A stretch of DNA of 42,100 nucleotides from the NCBI GenBank assembly GCA_900115795.1, contig FOXT01000019.1:1-42100 (forward strand), read 5' to 3'. Below are positions 8,617-16,817 of the stretch, in pieces (within the stretch, counting starts at the first letter, position 1; each line of letters starts with the position of its first letter). The notes beneath the pieces are model-generated. The model had not been told where the DNA came from. It ran no database searches and worked only from the letters and a program-made list of their open reading frames with translations. This DNA comes from Lachnospiraceae bacterium XBB1006. Its GTDB lineage: Bacteria > Bacillota > Clostridia > Lachnospirales > Lachnospiraceae. The position numbers and the translations under genes were made by a program.

Positions 8617-8635
8617 GGTATTTGTATGGTATAAT
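8607..8635 (+). promoter_or_regulatory. Promoter of the plus-strand membrane-protein pair
   Basis: TTTCCA at 8607-8612 (4 of 6), 17-base spacer, TATAAT at 8630-8635, 37 bases before the next ATG, which has a strong AAGGAGG site. Confidence 0.7.
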
Positions 8636-8672
8636 TGTGTGAGAATTTTATTTCAAAAAGGAGGATGTAGTT

Positions 8673-9020
8673 ATGGATCATCAACCATATACCCCAGTGA
8701 ACCAGCCGGTGACACCACAGACCAGTTCTATGCCCACCGCTGCACTCACTTTATCAATTATAGGACTTATTTTTTCTTTTACTCCGTTTTTTGGCTTAAT
8801 TTGCCCATCCATCGCCACAACGTTAGCTCTTTTATCTCGCGGTGGAACTATGCACACAGAAGGAAAAAGTAAGCTTGCATTGACCCTAGGCATAATCGGT
8901 TTGTTTATCGCTTTTTGCATGATTATTTACCTTTTTTATTATCTTGCAACTTCCGTTGATTACAACGATTTTTATCAGGAGTTTCAAAACAAGCTCCTCG
9001 AGAACAATACTACACTTTAA
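8673..9020 (+). CDS. Small two-helix membrane protein (DUF4190-like)
   Basis: 115 aa with a Pro/Gln/Thr-rich N terminus (residues 1-22), two hydrophobic segments (about 24-50 and 65-92) joined by a short loop with GGTMHTEGKSKLA, and a short charged C terminus. The pattern ALTLSIIGLIFSF...GKSKLALTLGIIGLFI resembles DUF4190-type proteins, where a similar half-repeat occurs around each helix. No function is known. AAGGAGG lies 9 bases before the ATG. It forms a pair with the gene 21 bases downstream. Confidence 0.85.
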   Translation: MDHQPYTPVNQPVTPQTSSMPTAALTLSIIGLIFSFTPFFGLICPSIATTLALLSRGGTMHTEGKSKLALTLGIIGLFIAFCMIIYLFYYLATSVDYNDFYQEFQNKLLENNTTL

Positions 9021-9041
9021 TTACAAGGAGTTTGAACACTT

Positions 9042-9866
9042 ATGAAAAGAACATCAAAAGAATTGAAAAGAATGAGTCGCCAGACACTTCTCGGACACTA
9101 TGGCCTTGTAGTGCTTGCCTACTTTTTGTGTCAAGCTATTACCGGCATTTTAACTGCGCCCTTTGAACGCCAAATTAATGCCTACAACCGGGCAATTGCC
9201 TTACAAACACCTTCCAGTTTTCCATTTGTTGCTGTTCTTGCAATTTTGATTATTGCACTTTTGGTTTTTATCCTTAACGTTGGGCAAATGAAACTGCATC
9301 TGGACCTGGCGCGTGGCGAACAACCGACCATTTCCGCGCTGTTTAGCCAATTTAAAAACCGTCCGGATCGCTACATTATTTCGGTTATTTTACTCACTAT
9401 CCTTTCCGTCCTTTTACTAGCTCCCGGAATGGTTATGTTGATTGTTGCCTCCATATTAGAAAACGATCCCGGATTCGCCGTATCCGTCGGAATTTGGATT
9501 GCCGGTGGCACGCTTACTTTTATCGGAACCGTTTTAGCAATCTTTTTTGCATTACGTTTTAGCCTTGTCAACTATTTTTTAATTGATGATTCTTCCATAG
9601 GATGCCTTGGTGCGTTAAAAGCAAGTTTTCAATCCATGAAGGGTCACTGCGGGCGCAGACTATATATTATACTAAGTTTTATTCCCATGGCTCTGTTGGT
9701 ACTGCTTTCCTTTGGAATTGCATCCTTCTGGATCCAGCCTTATATGTTCATGACCGATGTACATTTTTATTTGGATGTCATTGGCGAATTAACCAGACGC
9801 GAAGAAGAAGCACGTCGTTTGGATGAAGAAATGGGTCCAATGATGACAGACGAATATTTTCGTTAA
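9042..9866 (+). CDS. DUF975-like integral membrane protein
   Basis: 274 aa with about five hydrophobic segments (roughly 20-40, 62-85, 110-137, 145-172, 202-232). The region GCLGALKASFQSMKGHCGRRLYI followed by a last helix and a WIQPYM motif is typical of DUF975 proteins. The 40-residue C-terminal tail is very acidic (REEEARRLDEEMGPMM) and probably cytoplasmic. The start is preceded by AAGGAG. Function unknown; the pairing with another small membrane protein may mean a shared envelope role. Confidence 0.88.
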   Translation: MKRTSKELKRMSRQTLLGHYGLVVLAYFLCQAITGILTAPFERQINAYNRAIALQTPSSFPFVAVLAILIIALLVFILNVGQMKLHLDLARGEQPTISALFSQFKNRPDRYIISVILLTILSVLLLAPGMVMLIVASILENDPGFAVSVGIWIAGGTLTFIGTVLAIFFALRFSLVNYFLIDDSSIGCLGALKASFQSMKGHCGRRLYIILSFIPMALLVLLSFGIASFWIQPYMFMTDVHFYLDVIGELTRREEEARRLDEEMGPMMTDEYFR

Positions 9867-9894
9867 TTGCGAAGCCATAAGACATATTTAAATA

Positions 9895-9934
9895 GACGCA
9901 TGAAAAACATAAGTTTTTCATGCGTCCTTTCTTT
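9895..9934. terminator. Terminator between convergent genes
   Basis: Perfect 14-bp stem GACGCATGAAAAAC (9895-9908) / GTTTTTCATGCGTC (9913-9926) with a 4-base loop and CTTTCTTT after it on the plus strand. It serves the DUF975-like gene and, 6 bases after its stop codon on the other strand, probably lysC too, although the T-run in that direction is weak. Confidence 0.9.
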
Positions 9935-11135
9935 ACTCAATCAATGCTGCATGGATTGCCCGTACTGCCTTTTCCATCTCATTCTCGTCAACCAGCACTG
10001 TAATACGCAGCTCGTTAGTCGCTGTCATTTTGATATTAATTCCTACATTGTAGAGTGCCTCAAACATAGCACTTGCAACTCCCGGGTTACTTTGTATGCT
10101 CGCTCCTACAATTGAAACCTTTGCCACGGATGCATCCACATCTACGCCATCCCCCTTGAGGCGTGGCATATTTTCTTCCAAAACGCGAACTGCCTTCTCA
10201 ACAAATTCTCTGGCAACTAAAACGGAAACATCTTTCTTTCCTTCTTTTGCTGCCGTCTGTAATATCGCATCCACATTAATGCTATTATTTGCCAGCAAGT
10301 CAAAAATCTTAAATTCGCTTCCCGGTACATCCGGGACTCCTAAAACGGTAATTCTAGCCGCATTCTTGTCTGCTGCAACTCCGCTTACTAACATACTTTC
10401 CACTGAGGTAACCTCCTTTACACGTGTTCCTTCGGTTTCGTTTAGACTCGAACGTACCACAAGGGTTACGCCATATTTCTTTGCCAGTTCCACTGACCGA
10501 TTGTGTAATACTTGCGCCCCAATAGAGGCAAGTTCCAGCATTTCATCGTATGTAATCTCTACTTCTTTCTTGGCGCCCGGAACAATTCTTGGATCTGCCG
10601 TGTATACGCCATCTACATCTGTATAAATCTCACAGCTATCGGCATGCATTGCCGCCGCAATTGCTACCGCTGTTGTATCCGACCCTCCACGTCCAATCGT
10701 TGTAACGTCGCCATATTTATCAAGTCCTTGAAAACCGGTTACCAATACAACTTTCTTACTTTCCAACTCGTGGCGTAGACGCTCTGTATCAATCTTCAAC
10801 AGACGCGCGTTCATGTGCGTTGCCGTGGAATGCATTGCCACTTGAAACGCATTCAGGGATATTGCCGGTACAGACATCGCTGCCAAAGCCATCGCCATAA
10901 GTGCCACCGACGTCTGCTCTCCTGTCGCCAAAAGTGCATCCATTTCTCTCCTTGGTGGTTGCTCATTCAACTCCTTTGCCAACGCCAATAGCTCATCCGT
11001 TGTCTGATCCATCGCTGACAAAACTACAATCACGTCATTTCCCGCTCTATATTCCTTAGCGATCCGCTCTGCAACATTTCGAATTCGTGTTGTATTTCCG
11101 ACAGAGGTACCGCCAAATTTTTTTACAATTAGCAT
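9933..11135 (-). CDS. lysC: Aspartate kinase
   Basis: First enzyme of the aspartate family pathway (Lys, Thr, Met, diaminopimelate). 400 aa. Residues 5-10 are KFGGTS; GRGGSDTTAVAIAAAM and YTDVDGVYTADPRIV mark the kinase domain; two ACT domains (about 265-330 and 340-400; VLGVPDVPGSEFKIFDLL and SIVGASIQSNPGVASAMFEAL) form the allosteric part, so feedback by lysine or threonine is expected. It is a monofunctional kinase without a homoserine dehydrogenase fusion. AAAGGAG lies 8 bases before the ATG. No lysine riboswitch is visible; the gene follows the ACT regulator by 3 bases and should be co-transcribed. Confidence 0.97.
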   Translation of the reverse strand: MLIVKKFGGTSVGNTTRIRNVAERIAKEYRAGNDVIVVLSAMDQTTDELLALAKELNEQPPRREMDALLATGEQTSVALMAMALAAMSVPAISLNAFQVAMHSTATHMNARLLKIDTERLRHELESKKVVLVTGFQGLDKYGDVTTIGRGGSDTTAVAIAAAMHADSCEIYTDVDGVYTADPRIVPGAKKEVEITYDEMLELASIGAQVLHNRSVELAKKYGVTLVVRSSLNETEGTRVKEVTSVESMLVSGVAADKNAARITVLGVPDVPGSEFKIFDLLANNSINVDAILQTAAKEGKKDVSVLVAREFVEKAVRVLEENMPRLKGDGVDVDASVAKVSIVGASIQSNPGVASAMFEALYNVGINIKMTATNELRITVLVDENEMEKAVRAIHAALIE

Positions 11136-11138
11136 TTG

Positions 11139-11573
11139 CTACTCCTTTGCTAAAATCTTTACATAGTGGACACCATCACGGTTTCCTATTCTCTCAACAA
11201 TTTCCGGAAGGAAGTCCGCATCCTCTGGTGTTTCTAAAACCAACATCAGATTGGCCACGCCATTCACCGACGATGCCTGATGCACATTTCGTATATTCAC
11301 CTTAAATTCTGCAAAGGCATTCAATACACTCAAAAACTCTCCCGGAGCATCATCCAACTGAATTACCAAAACCACACGTCTTCCACTTTCCGTTCGATGA
11401 TATAACGAAATGTCATCCTTATACTTATAATATGAGCTGCGACTAATTCCAACCATTTCGGACGCTTCTAGCACAGATGCCGCCTTGCCGGCTTCAAGCA
11501 ATCGTTGTGCCTCTACTACTTTCAAAAGCACTTCCGGTACCGCACGCTCTTTTAGCACATAGTATTTTTCCAA
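11139..11573 (-). CDS. ACT domain regulator (UPF0735, PheB/ThrR-like)
   Basis: 144 aa. Residues about 13-55 resemble a helix-turn-helix (VLLKVVEAQRLLEAGKAASV, EMVGISRSSYYKYKDDI) and residues about 68-144 form an ACT domain (LDDAPGEFLSVLNAFAEFKVNIRN). Members of this family sit beside threonine, lysine or phenylalanine genes; one in Bacillus is reported to regulate threonine genes. Here it directly precedes lysC, so control of aspartate-family synthesis is the likely role (inference). The start codon is TTG with GGAG 7 bases upstream; no ATG fits better. Confidence 0.88.
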   Translation of the reverse strand: MEKYYVLKERAVPEVLLKVVEAQRLLEAGKAASVLEASEMVGISRSSYYKYKDDISLYHRTESGRRVVLVIQLDDAPGEFLSVLNAFAEFKVNIRNVHQASSVNGVANLMLVLETPEDADFLPEIVERIGNRDGVHYVKILAKE

Positions 11574-11575
11574 AC

Positions 11576-12689
11576 TTACTCTCCTTTTACTGCAAGGCTC
11601 TTTAAGTATGCATTCATAAAAGAATCGATATTCCCATCTAATACACTTTGGGCATTGCTGTTTTCTTCATTCGTTCGATGATCTTTAACCATAGTATATG
11701 GTTGCAGTACATAGGAACGAATCTGATTTCCCCAGCCAATCTCTGTAACTTCACCCCGAATATCTGCCAAGTTCTCTGCTGTCTTTTGCTGTTCTAAAAT
11801 ATAAAGCTTCGCTTTCAGCATCTGCATTGCCTTCTCTTTGTTCATGTGTTGCGAGCGTTCATTCTGACACTGCACCACAATGCCGGTAGGAAAATGGGTA
11901 ATGCGAATCGCTGACGATGTCTTATTAATATGCTGTCCTCCGGCGCCGCTGGAACGGTAGGTGTCAATGCGGATATCTTCGTCGCGCACTTCTACATCCA
12001 AGTCCTCTTCAATATCCGGCATAACATCACAAGAAACAAAAGATGTCTGCCGTTTTCCTGCTGCATTGAATGGCGAGATTCTCACCAATCGATGCACGCC
12101 CTTCTCAGACTTCATATATCCGTAGGCGTTCTCTCCTTTAATCTCTACCGTAATGGATTTAATTCCCGCTTCATCTCCATCCAGATAGTCCAGTACTTCC
12201 ATTGCAAAGCCATGACGTTCTGCCCATCGACAATACATACGGTACAGCATCGATGCCCAATCGCACGACTCCGTTCCGCCTGCTCCTGCATTCAACTTCA
12301 ATATCGCATCGCATCCATCATATTCTCCCGTAAGAAGCGTTTTCATTCGCAACGTTTCAAAACGTTCCACAAATGTTACGAGCTCATCATTTGCTTCTTT
12401 CGCCAGTTCTTCATCATCATCCTCGTAACCCATTTCAATCAACGTTTCAATGTCTTCATAACTCTGCTTTAACTCTTCATATTCTGTTATATCATTTTTT
12501 AGCGCGCTAAGCTCCTTGGTTTTCTCCTGTGCTTTCTCCGGTTCATCCCAAAATCCCGGCTCTTCCATAATCTTCTCGAGTTCCTTCACCCTACGCATTT
12601 TTGCTGCAAGGTCAAAGTGAATCCCTCAATTCTATAAATGGTTTCTCATAGGATAAAAGTTCACTTTTTACCTGATCTAATAATACCAA
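11576..12689 (-). CDS. prfB: Peptide chain release factor 2, with programmed +1 frameshift
   Basis: RF2 ends translation at UGA and UAA. Frame 0 runs from a TTG at 12689 through 25 codons (encoding LLSYEKPFIELRDSL near its end) to a TGA at 12614-12612; the remaining 345 codons are in the +1 frame from GAC at 12613. The junction is CTTTGAC (12617-12611) with a Shine-Dalgarno-like GAGGG five bases upstream. The joined protein is 370 aa, with SPF at 205-207 and GGQ at 250-252, both at the positions found in the E. coli protein. If read as one frame only, the gene would seem to begin at an internal ATG (12598) without its N terminus. It starts 4 bases after ctpA. Confidence 0.95.
12611..12627 (-). 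promoter_or_regulatory. Programmed +1 frameshift signal in prfB
   Basis: Minus strand: GAGGG (12627-12623), 5 bases, then CTT TGA C (12617-12611). The in-frame UGA is recognised by RF2 itself; when RF2 is scarce the ribosome slips on CUU to continue, an autoregulatory loop known for prfB of many bacteria. The SD-like element is two bases farther from CTT than in E. coli. Confidence 0.93.
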
Positions 12690-12693
12690 ATTC

Positions 12694-13962
12694 TCACCGT
12701 CTTTCTTTTAAAATTTCCATCGCTTTCAATACCTGATTATCCTGATATATATCGTAATCCTTTGTTTTATCACCTTGGTACTGAAATTCTAATTTTACAT
12801 CCGGTTCAATTCCTTTTTCATGAATGTAATGCCCCTTCGGAGTAAAATATTTTGCTGTTGTTACCTTAATCGCACTACCATCCGATAACGGCATCAAAAC
12901 CTGCACTATACCCTTTCCAAATGTCTTCGTGCCGATAAGTGTTCCGTATTTGTAGTCCTTTACCGCACCTGCAAAAATCTCGGATGCCGATGCACTATTT
13001 TCATTTACCAACACTGCCAGCGGCAGGCCTAATTCATCGCGATCCGAACGATAGGTGGTTTTCTTTCCGGCTTTATCCTTCGTATATACCAAAATTCCCT
13101 TCGGCAATAATTCATCTAAAATATCCGTCACCGCCGTAATCATTCCTCCCGGATTGTCACGAACATCAACAATAAGCGAGGTCATCTTATTATTCTTCAG
13201 TTCCTTTAACGCTTTCTTAAACTGATCTGCCGTTACTCCGTCAAATTCCGTTATGGCAATGTAACCGGTGTGGTTCTTAAGCATCCTGCTTTCAATCGTA
13301 GGCACTTCCACCTCGTCACGTGTTACCGTAAACGTCTTCTCTTTCCCATCACGAAGCATCACAAGTTTTACCTTGGTTCCTTTCTCGCCTCGTACATAAT
13401 TAACAAATTTTGCCAGTTCCAGTCCTTCTGCCTTCGTTTTGTCTGCACTAACAAACACGTCGCCAGCTTTTAATCCAGCCTTGTCTGCCGGTGAGCCTTC
13501 ATACACTTTCGAAATCGTAATCTGCAAGCTTTCTTTGTCCTGTGTCAGAACCGCACCGATTCCATAATACGTACCATTGGTTCCATCCAAATATTCCTGA
13601 TACTGTTCTTTCGAAAAATAACTCGTATACTTGTCACCCAAGGACGAAACAAGTCCGGCATACATTCCATCCGGAAGCTTCTCCGTCGGAATGTCATCAT
13701 AGTAATACGCAGACAGCGCGCTTAATACTTCCGCTGTCTTCTTTTGTACCGGTTCAGATAATATCTGGCTTGCCAACTTCCGATCCATTTTAAAGCTTGT
13801 AATCACGAACCCGTTCTTTTTCAAAAACACACCGGTTGCTACGGAAAGCACAAGCATAAACACAAGAGTCCACGCAATTCCACGTCGCATTCCTTTGCGG
13901 TAAATCCGTTGACGTTGCTTTGTGTCTTTCTCTATTAATTCGAAATCTTCTTGAAAATCCAT
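12694..13962 (-). CDS. ctpA: S41 family C-terminal processing peptidase
   Basis: Membrane-anchored, extracytoplasmic serine peptidase. A charged N-terminal tail (1-28) is followed by one transmembrane helix (about 29-47). A PDZ domain occupies about 130-215 (GIGAVLT, GSPADKAGLKAGDVF). The S41 core follows, with DVRDNPGG, and a Ser-Lys dyad: Ser325 in ENSASASEIF and Lys350 in TKTFGKG, 25 residues apart as in Prc. Length 422 aa is normal for CtpA/CtpB. It lies 15 bases after ftsX in the ftsEX operon, so it probably processes envelope or division proteins (inference). Confidence 0.95.
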   Translation of the reverse strand: MDFQEDFELIEKDTKQRQRIYRKGMRRGIAWTLVFMLVLSVATGVFLKKNGFVITSFKMDRKLASQILSEPVQKKTAEVLSALSAYYYDDIPTEKLPDGMYAGLVSSLGDKYTSYFSKEQYQEYLDGTNGTYYGIGAVLTQDKESLQITISKVYEGSPADKAGLKAGDVFVSADKTKAEGLELAKFVNYVRGEKGTKVKLVMLRDGKEKTFTVTRDEVEVPTIESRMLKNHTGYIAITEFDGVTADQFKKALKELKNNKMTSLIVDVRDNPGGMITAVTDILDELLPKGILVYTKDKAGKKTTYRSDRDELGLPLAVLVNENSASASEIFAGAVKDYKYGTLIGTKTFGKGIVQVLMPLSDGSAIKVTTAKYFTPKGHYIHEKGIEPDVKLEFQYQGDKTKDYDIYQDNQVLKAMEILKERR

Positions 13963-13977
13963 ACTGTTCCCTTCTCT

Positions 13978-14886
13978 CTACACTGATAAATGCTTACGAA
14001 TGGTCATACGGCTACCAATAAAGCCAATTCCTACACCAAGAAGCAATGCCACCGGTACCAACGTTTGAAATACTGTATGCACCGGCAAAAACTTAAGCAC
14101 ATTATTCAAAAAAACAAATCGCTCTATAATATACCCTATAATCTTTCCATACATTAAGTATAAGATGATAAGTGGCAATCCAGAACCAATTAATCCAATT
14201 AATATTCCTTCCACAATAAATGGCGCTCGTACAAAATAGTCCGTTGCACCAATCAACTTCATAATCTCAATCTCTTCCCGTCGCACGCCAATTCCCACTG
14301 TGATGGTATTACTAATCAAAAAGACTGCTACCATTAACAAGATGAGAATAATCGCCGCAGAAACAAATCCAATTAATCGATTAAAGTCTGATAAAGCATT
14401 CGCTACAAGATCGGACTTATTCACACGCTTTACGCCATCCAAATCCTGCAGATAAGACACCAGCGTGGATTGCATCGACACATCACTTAAATAAATCTGG
14501 TAGTTCGATGAGTTTACCAACGGATTTTCCTTCCAACCGTCTGCCATCTCTTCTTTGCCATTAAAATAAATCTTCTTATATTCTTCCCAGGCTTCGTCCG
14601 CAGATACATAAACTACTTTTGAAACTTCCGGTCGTTCTTCAATCTTCTTTCCAATTGCCTTAATCTGTTTATCTTTTACACCTTTATCAAAAAATACGGT
14701 AACCGCAACACCTTCTTCTGCCACCTTAACCATATTCTGAAAATTCATAATCATAGAATAAAAGATGCCAAACAGAAAAATGCAGGCCGCCATTGTTGCA
14801 ATGGACGCCAGCGAAAACATCTTATTCTTTCCAATGTTAATAATTCCCTGTTTCGTCGTATAACGTAACGTACCGAGTTTACGCAT
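13978..14886 (-). CDS. ftsX: Cell division ABC transporter permease FtsX
   Basis: 302 aa. A first transmembrane helix (about 27-47) is followed by a large extracytoplasmic domain (about 50-160, containing VAVTVFFDKGVKDKQIKAI and the WKENPLV segment) and three further helices (about 170-200, 215-250, 270-295), the four-helix FtsX topology. With FtsE it transmits a signal to peptidoglycan hydrolases instead of transporting a substrate. The ATG at 14886 overlaps the ftsE stop (ATGCGTAA) and has GGTGAG upstream; an earlier in-frame ATG (14910) would lie deeper in ftsE and is less likely. Confidence 0.95.
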   Translation of the reverse strand: MRKLGTLRYTTKQGIINIGKNKMFSLASIATMAACIFLFGIFYSMIMNFQNMVKVAEEGVAVTVFFDKGVKDKQIKAIGKKIEERPEVSKVVYVSADEAWEEYKKIYFNGKEEMADGWKENPLVNSSNYQIYLSDVSMQSTLVSYLQDLDGVKRVNKSDLVANALSDFNRLIGFVSAAIILILLMVAVFLISNTITVGIGVRREEIEIMKLIGATDYFVRAPFIVEGILIGLIGSGLPLIILYLMYGKIIGYIIERFVFLNNVLKFLPVHTVFQTLVPVALLLGVGIGFIGSRMTIRKHLSV

Positions 14887-15559
14887 TTTTCTCACCCGGA
14901 TACTTATCATCCATCAAAACGCCCTTCTTTAGCGTAATGACCCTTTTGTTCATAGCTTCTACAATCTCCAAGTTATGCGTTACAACTACTACCGTTGTCC
15001 CCCTCGCATTAATTTCTTCTAACAATTTCATAATATCCCATGCATTGTTTGCATCCAAATTTCCCGTCGGCTCATCCGCCAAAAGAATTTTCGGTTCGTT
15101 AATCAATGCTCTCGCAATCGCAACTCGCTGCTGTTCTCCTCCGGATAACTGTTTCGGACGTGAGCGATATTTTGCCGCAAGCCCCACCAAAGAAAGCATC
15201 ATTGGCACCTTCTTCTTAATCGTTCGGTTACTTTCTTCAATTACCCGTTGCGCAAATGCAACATTCTCATAAACATTGCGATCCTTAAAAAGTCGGAAAT
15301 CCTGATACACCATTCCGATGTTCCTACGATACATTGGAATCTTCTTCCTTCGTAATTTTCTAAGATTCGTTCCATTTACCGTAATCGTTCCTTCTGTTGG
15401 CTCGAGTTCTTTCGTAAGCAATTTCAAAAACGTGGACTTTCCAGAACCACTACTTCCAACTATAAATACAAACTCTCCTTCATCAATATGAAGGCTAATA
15501 TCATTCAGTGCCGGGATGCCCTCCATATAGCACTTACTAACATGCTCAAACGTAATCAT
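14879..15559 (-). CDS. ftsE: Cell division ATP-binding protein FtsE
   Basis: 226 aa ABC ATPase. Walker A GSSGSGKST at residues 35-43, Q-loop YQDFRLF, signature LSGGEQQRVAIARAL, Walker B ILLADEPTGNLD and the H-loop VVVVTHN. YQDFRLFKDRNVYENVAF is the usual FtsE Q-loop region. A strong TTTAGGAGGCAAC precedes the ATG. It is coupled to ftsX by an 8-base overlap. Confidence 0.97.
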   Translation of the reverse strand: MITFEHVSKCYMEGIPALNDISLHIDEGEFVFIVGSSGSGKSTFLKLLTKELEPTEGTITVNGTNLRKLRRKKIPMYRRNIGMVYQDFRLFKDRNVYENVAFAQRVIEESNRTIKKKVPMMLSLVGLAAKYRSRPKQLSGGEQQRVAIARALINEPKILLADEPTGNLDANNAWDIMKLLEEINARGTTVVVVTHNLEIVEAMNKRVITLKKGVLMDDKYPGEKNA

Positions 15560-15578
15560 GTTGCCTCCTAAAGGAATC

Positions 15579-16658
15579 CTAATATTCCAAAGATTCCATG
15601 TACTTCATATATTTCACAACCATCAACGCAATCTTAAAGGTAATCGCATCTTCGAACACCCGCAAATCAAGCCCGGTACTCTTCTGAAGCTTATCCAAGC
15701 GATATACCAATGTATTACGATGAATGTACAACTGGCGTGATGTTTCCGAAACATTCAGACTGTTTTCAAAAAACTTATTGATGGTCGTCAACGTTTCCTC
15801 ATCAAAATCCTCAGTAGTCTTGCCCCCAAAGATTTCTTTAATAAACATCTTACAAAGTGGAATCGGAAGCTGATAAATCAAACGGCCAATTCCAAGTGTT
15901 GAATATGCCACTACGTTCTGATTTTCAAAGAAAATCTTTCCTACGTCCAACGCCATGCGCGCTTCCTTGTAGGACTTACTCACTTCCTTTAATTCTGACA
16001 CAACGGTACCAAATGCAATCCGGACATTCTCGGATCCTCCAAGGGCATCTGCCATTGCTTCAGCAATTTTCTTCAAGTTCTCTATTAATTCATTCTCGCT
16101 TACATCCTTAACGACAATAACGCTCTTCTCATCTACCGCCGTCACAAAATCTTTCGACTTCCCGCCAAGAATGCCACGCAATCTTTCTGCATCGTTGTTA
16201 TCCCGATTCTTAGACTCAATCAAATATACCACACGCTTCGCATCACTCTCAATATGAAGCTTCTTTGCGCGGTTATATATATCCACTAACAAAAGATTAT
16301 CCAAAAGCAGATTCTTTATAAAGTTATCCTTATCAAAACGCTCCTTGTATGCAACTATCAAATTCTGTATCTCAAAGCAAGCAATCCGTCCAATCATTGA
16401 TACGTCATCTGTGTCTCCACTCGCCAGCAAAATATACTCCAGCTGACGTTCATCAAAGACTTTAAAAAACTGGCATCCTGACACCACCTGGCTATCCGCT
16501 TGGGATCTTGCGAAGCCGGAAGCCGCATTGCCATAATCATCCGCCTGTGGGAATGTAGTCGCAAGAACCTTTCCTTCTGTATCGCATACACCCAAATCCA
16601 CCTTCGTTATGTTGCGTAATCCGTCTATCGTACTTTGAAGTATCTGGTTTGATATCAT
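15579..16658 (-). CDS. PucR/CdaR-type transcriptional regulator
   Basis: 359 aa. The N-terminal part (about 1-140) looks like a sensory domain (GLRNITKVDLGVCDTEGKVLATTF; a CdaR-like or GAF-like region), the middle (about 150-270) like a GGDEF-derived CdaR domain, and the C-terminus (about 295-350) carries the PucR-type HTH: SLNVSETSRQLYIHRNTLVY RLDKL. Ligand unknown. An upstream ATG at 16691 exists, but the ATG at 16658 has AAGGAG 7 bases before it. It heads the ftsE-ftsX-ctpA-prfB run with a 19-base gap to ftsE, so it may control division genes or itself (inference). Confidence 0.9.
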   Translation of the reverse strand: MISNQILQSTIDGLRNITKVDLGVCDTEGKVLATTFPQADDYGNAASGFARSQADSQVVSGCQFFKVFDERQLEYILLASGDTDDVSMIGRIACFEIQNLIVAYKERFDKDNFIKNLLLDNLLLVDIYNRAKKLHIESDAKRVVYLIESKNRDNNDAERLRGILGGKSKDFVTAVDEKSVIVVKDVSENELIENLKKIAEAMADALGGSENVRIAFGTVVSELKEVSKSYKEARMALDVGKIFFENQNVVAYSTLGIGRLIYQLPIPLCKMFIKEIFGGKTTEDFDEETLTTINKFFENSLNVSETSRQLYIHRNTLVYRLDKLQKSTGLDLRVFEDAITFKIALMVVKYMKYMESLEY

Positions 16659-16763
16659 GATTCTCTCCTTCTGACGCTGTCCTTTAGACAACTTCTACAA
16701 ATTCGTCTTTCATTTTTAGATTAAATTACACTAACCCTAATGTATATAATAAACGAAAACACC

Positions 16764-16814
16764 AAAAAAAGAAAGAGGATTTGTGCATTTTTTATGCACT
16801 TCCTCTTTCTTTTT
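16764..16814 (-). terminator. Terminator of the TagA-like gene
   Basis: On the minus strand GAAAGAGGA (16809-16801) pairs with TCCTCTTTC (16779-16771), with an inner GTGCAT/ATGCAC stem, then a run of seven T (16770-16764). The plus strand also ends in TTTTT, so it may act both ways. Confidence 0.9.
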
Positions 16815-16817
16815 CAT

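Noticed and set aside
9865-9890. GTTAATTGCGAAGCCATAAG resembles one end of the cloverleaf element
   Set aside because: Similarity ends after about 12 bases; no arms, no second end and no target duplication, so it is probably chance.
9867-11135. Lysine riboswitch for lysC
   Set aside because: lysC follows the ACT gene by 3 bases; there is no leader in which a riboswitch could lie.
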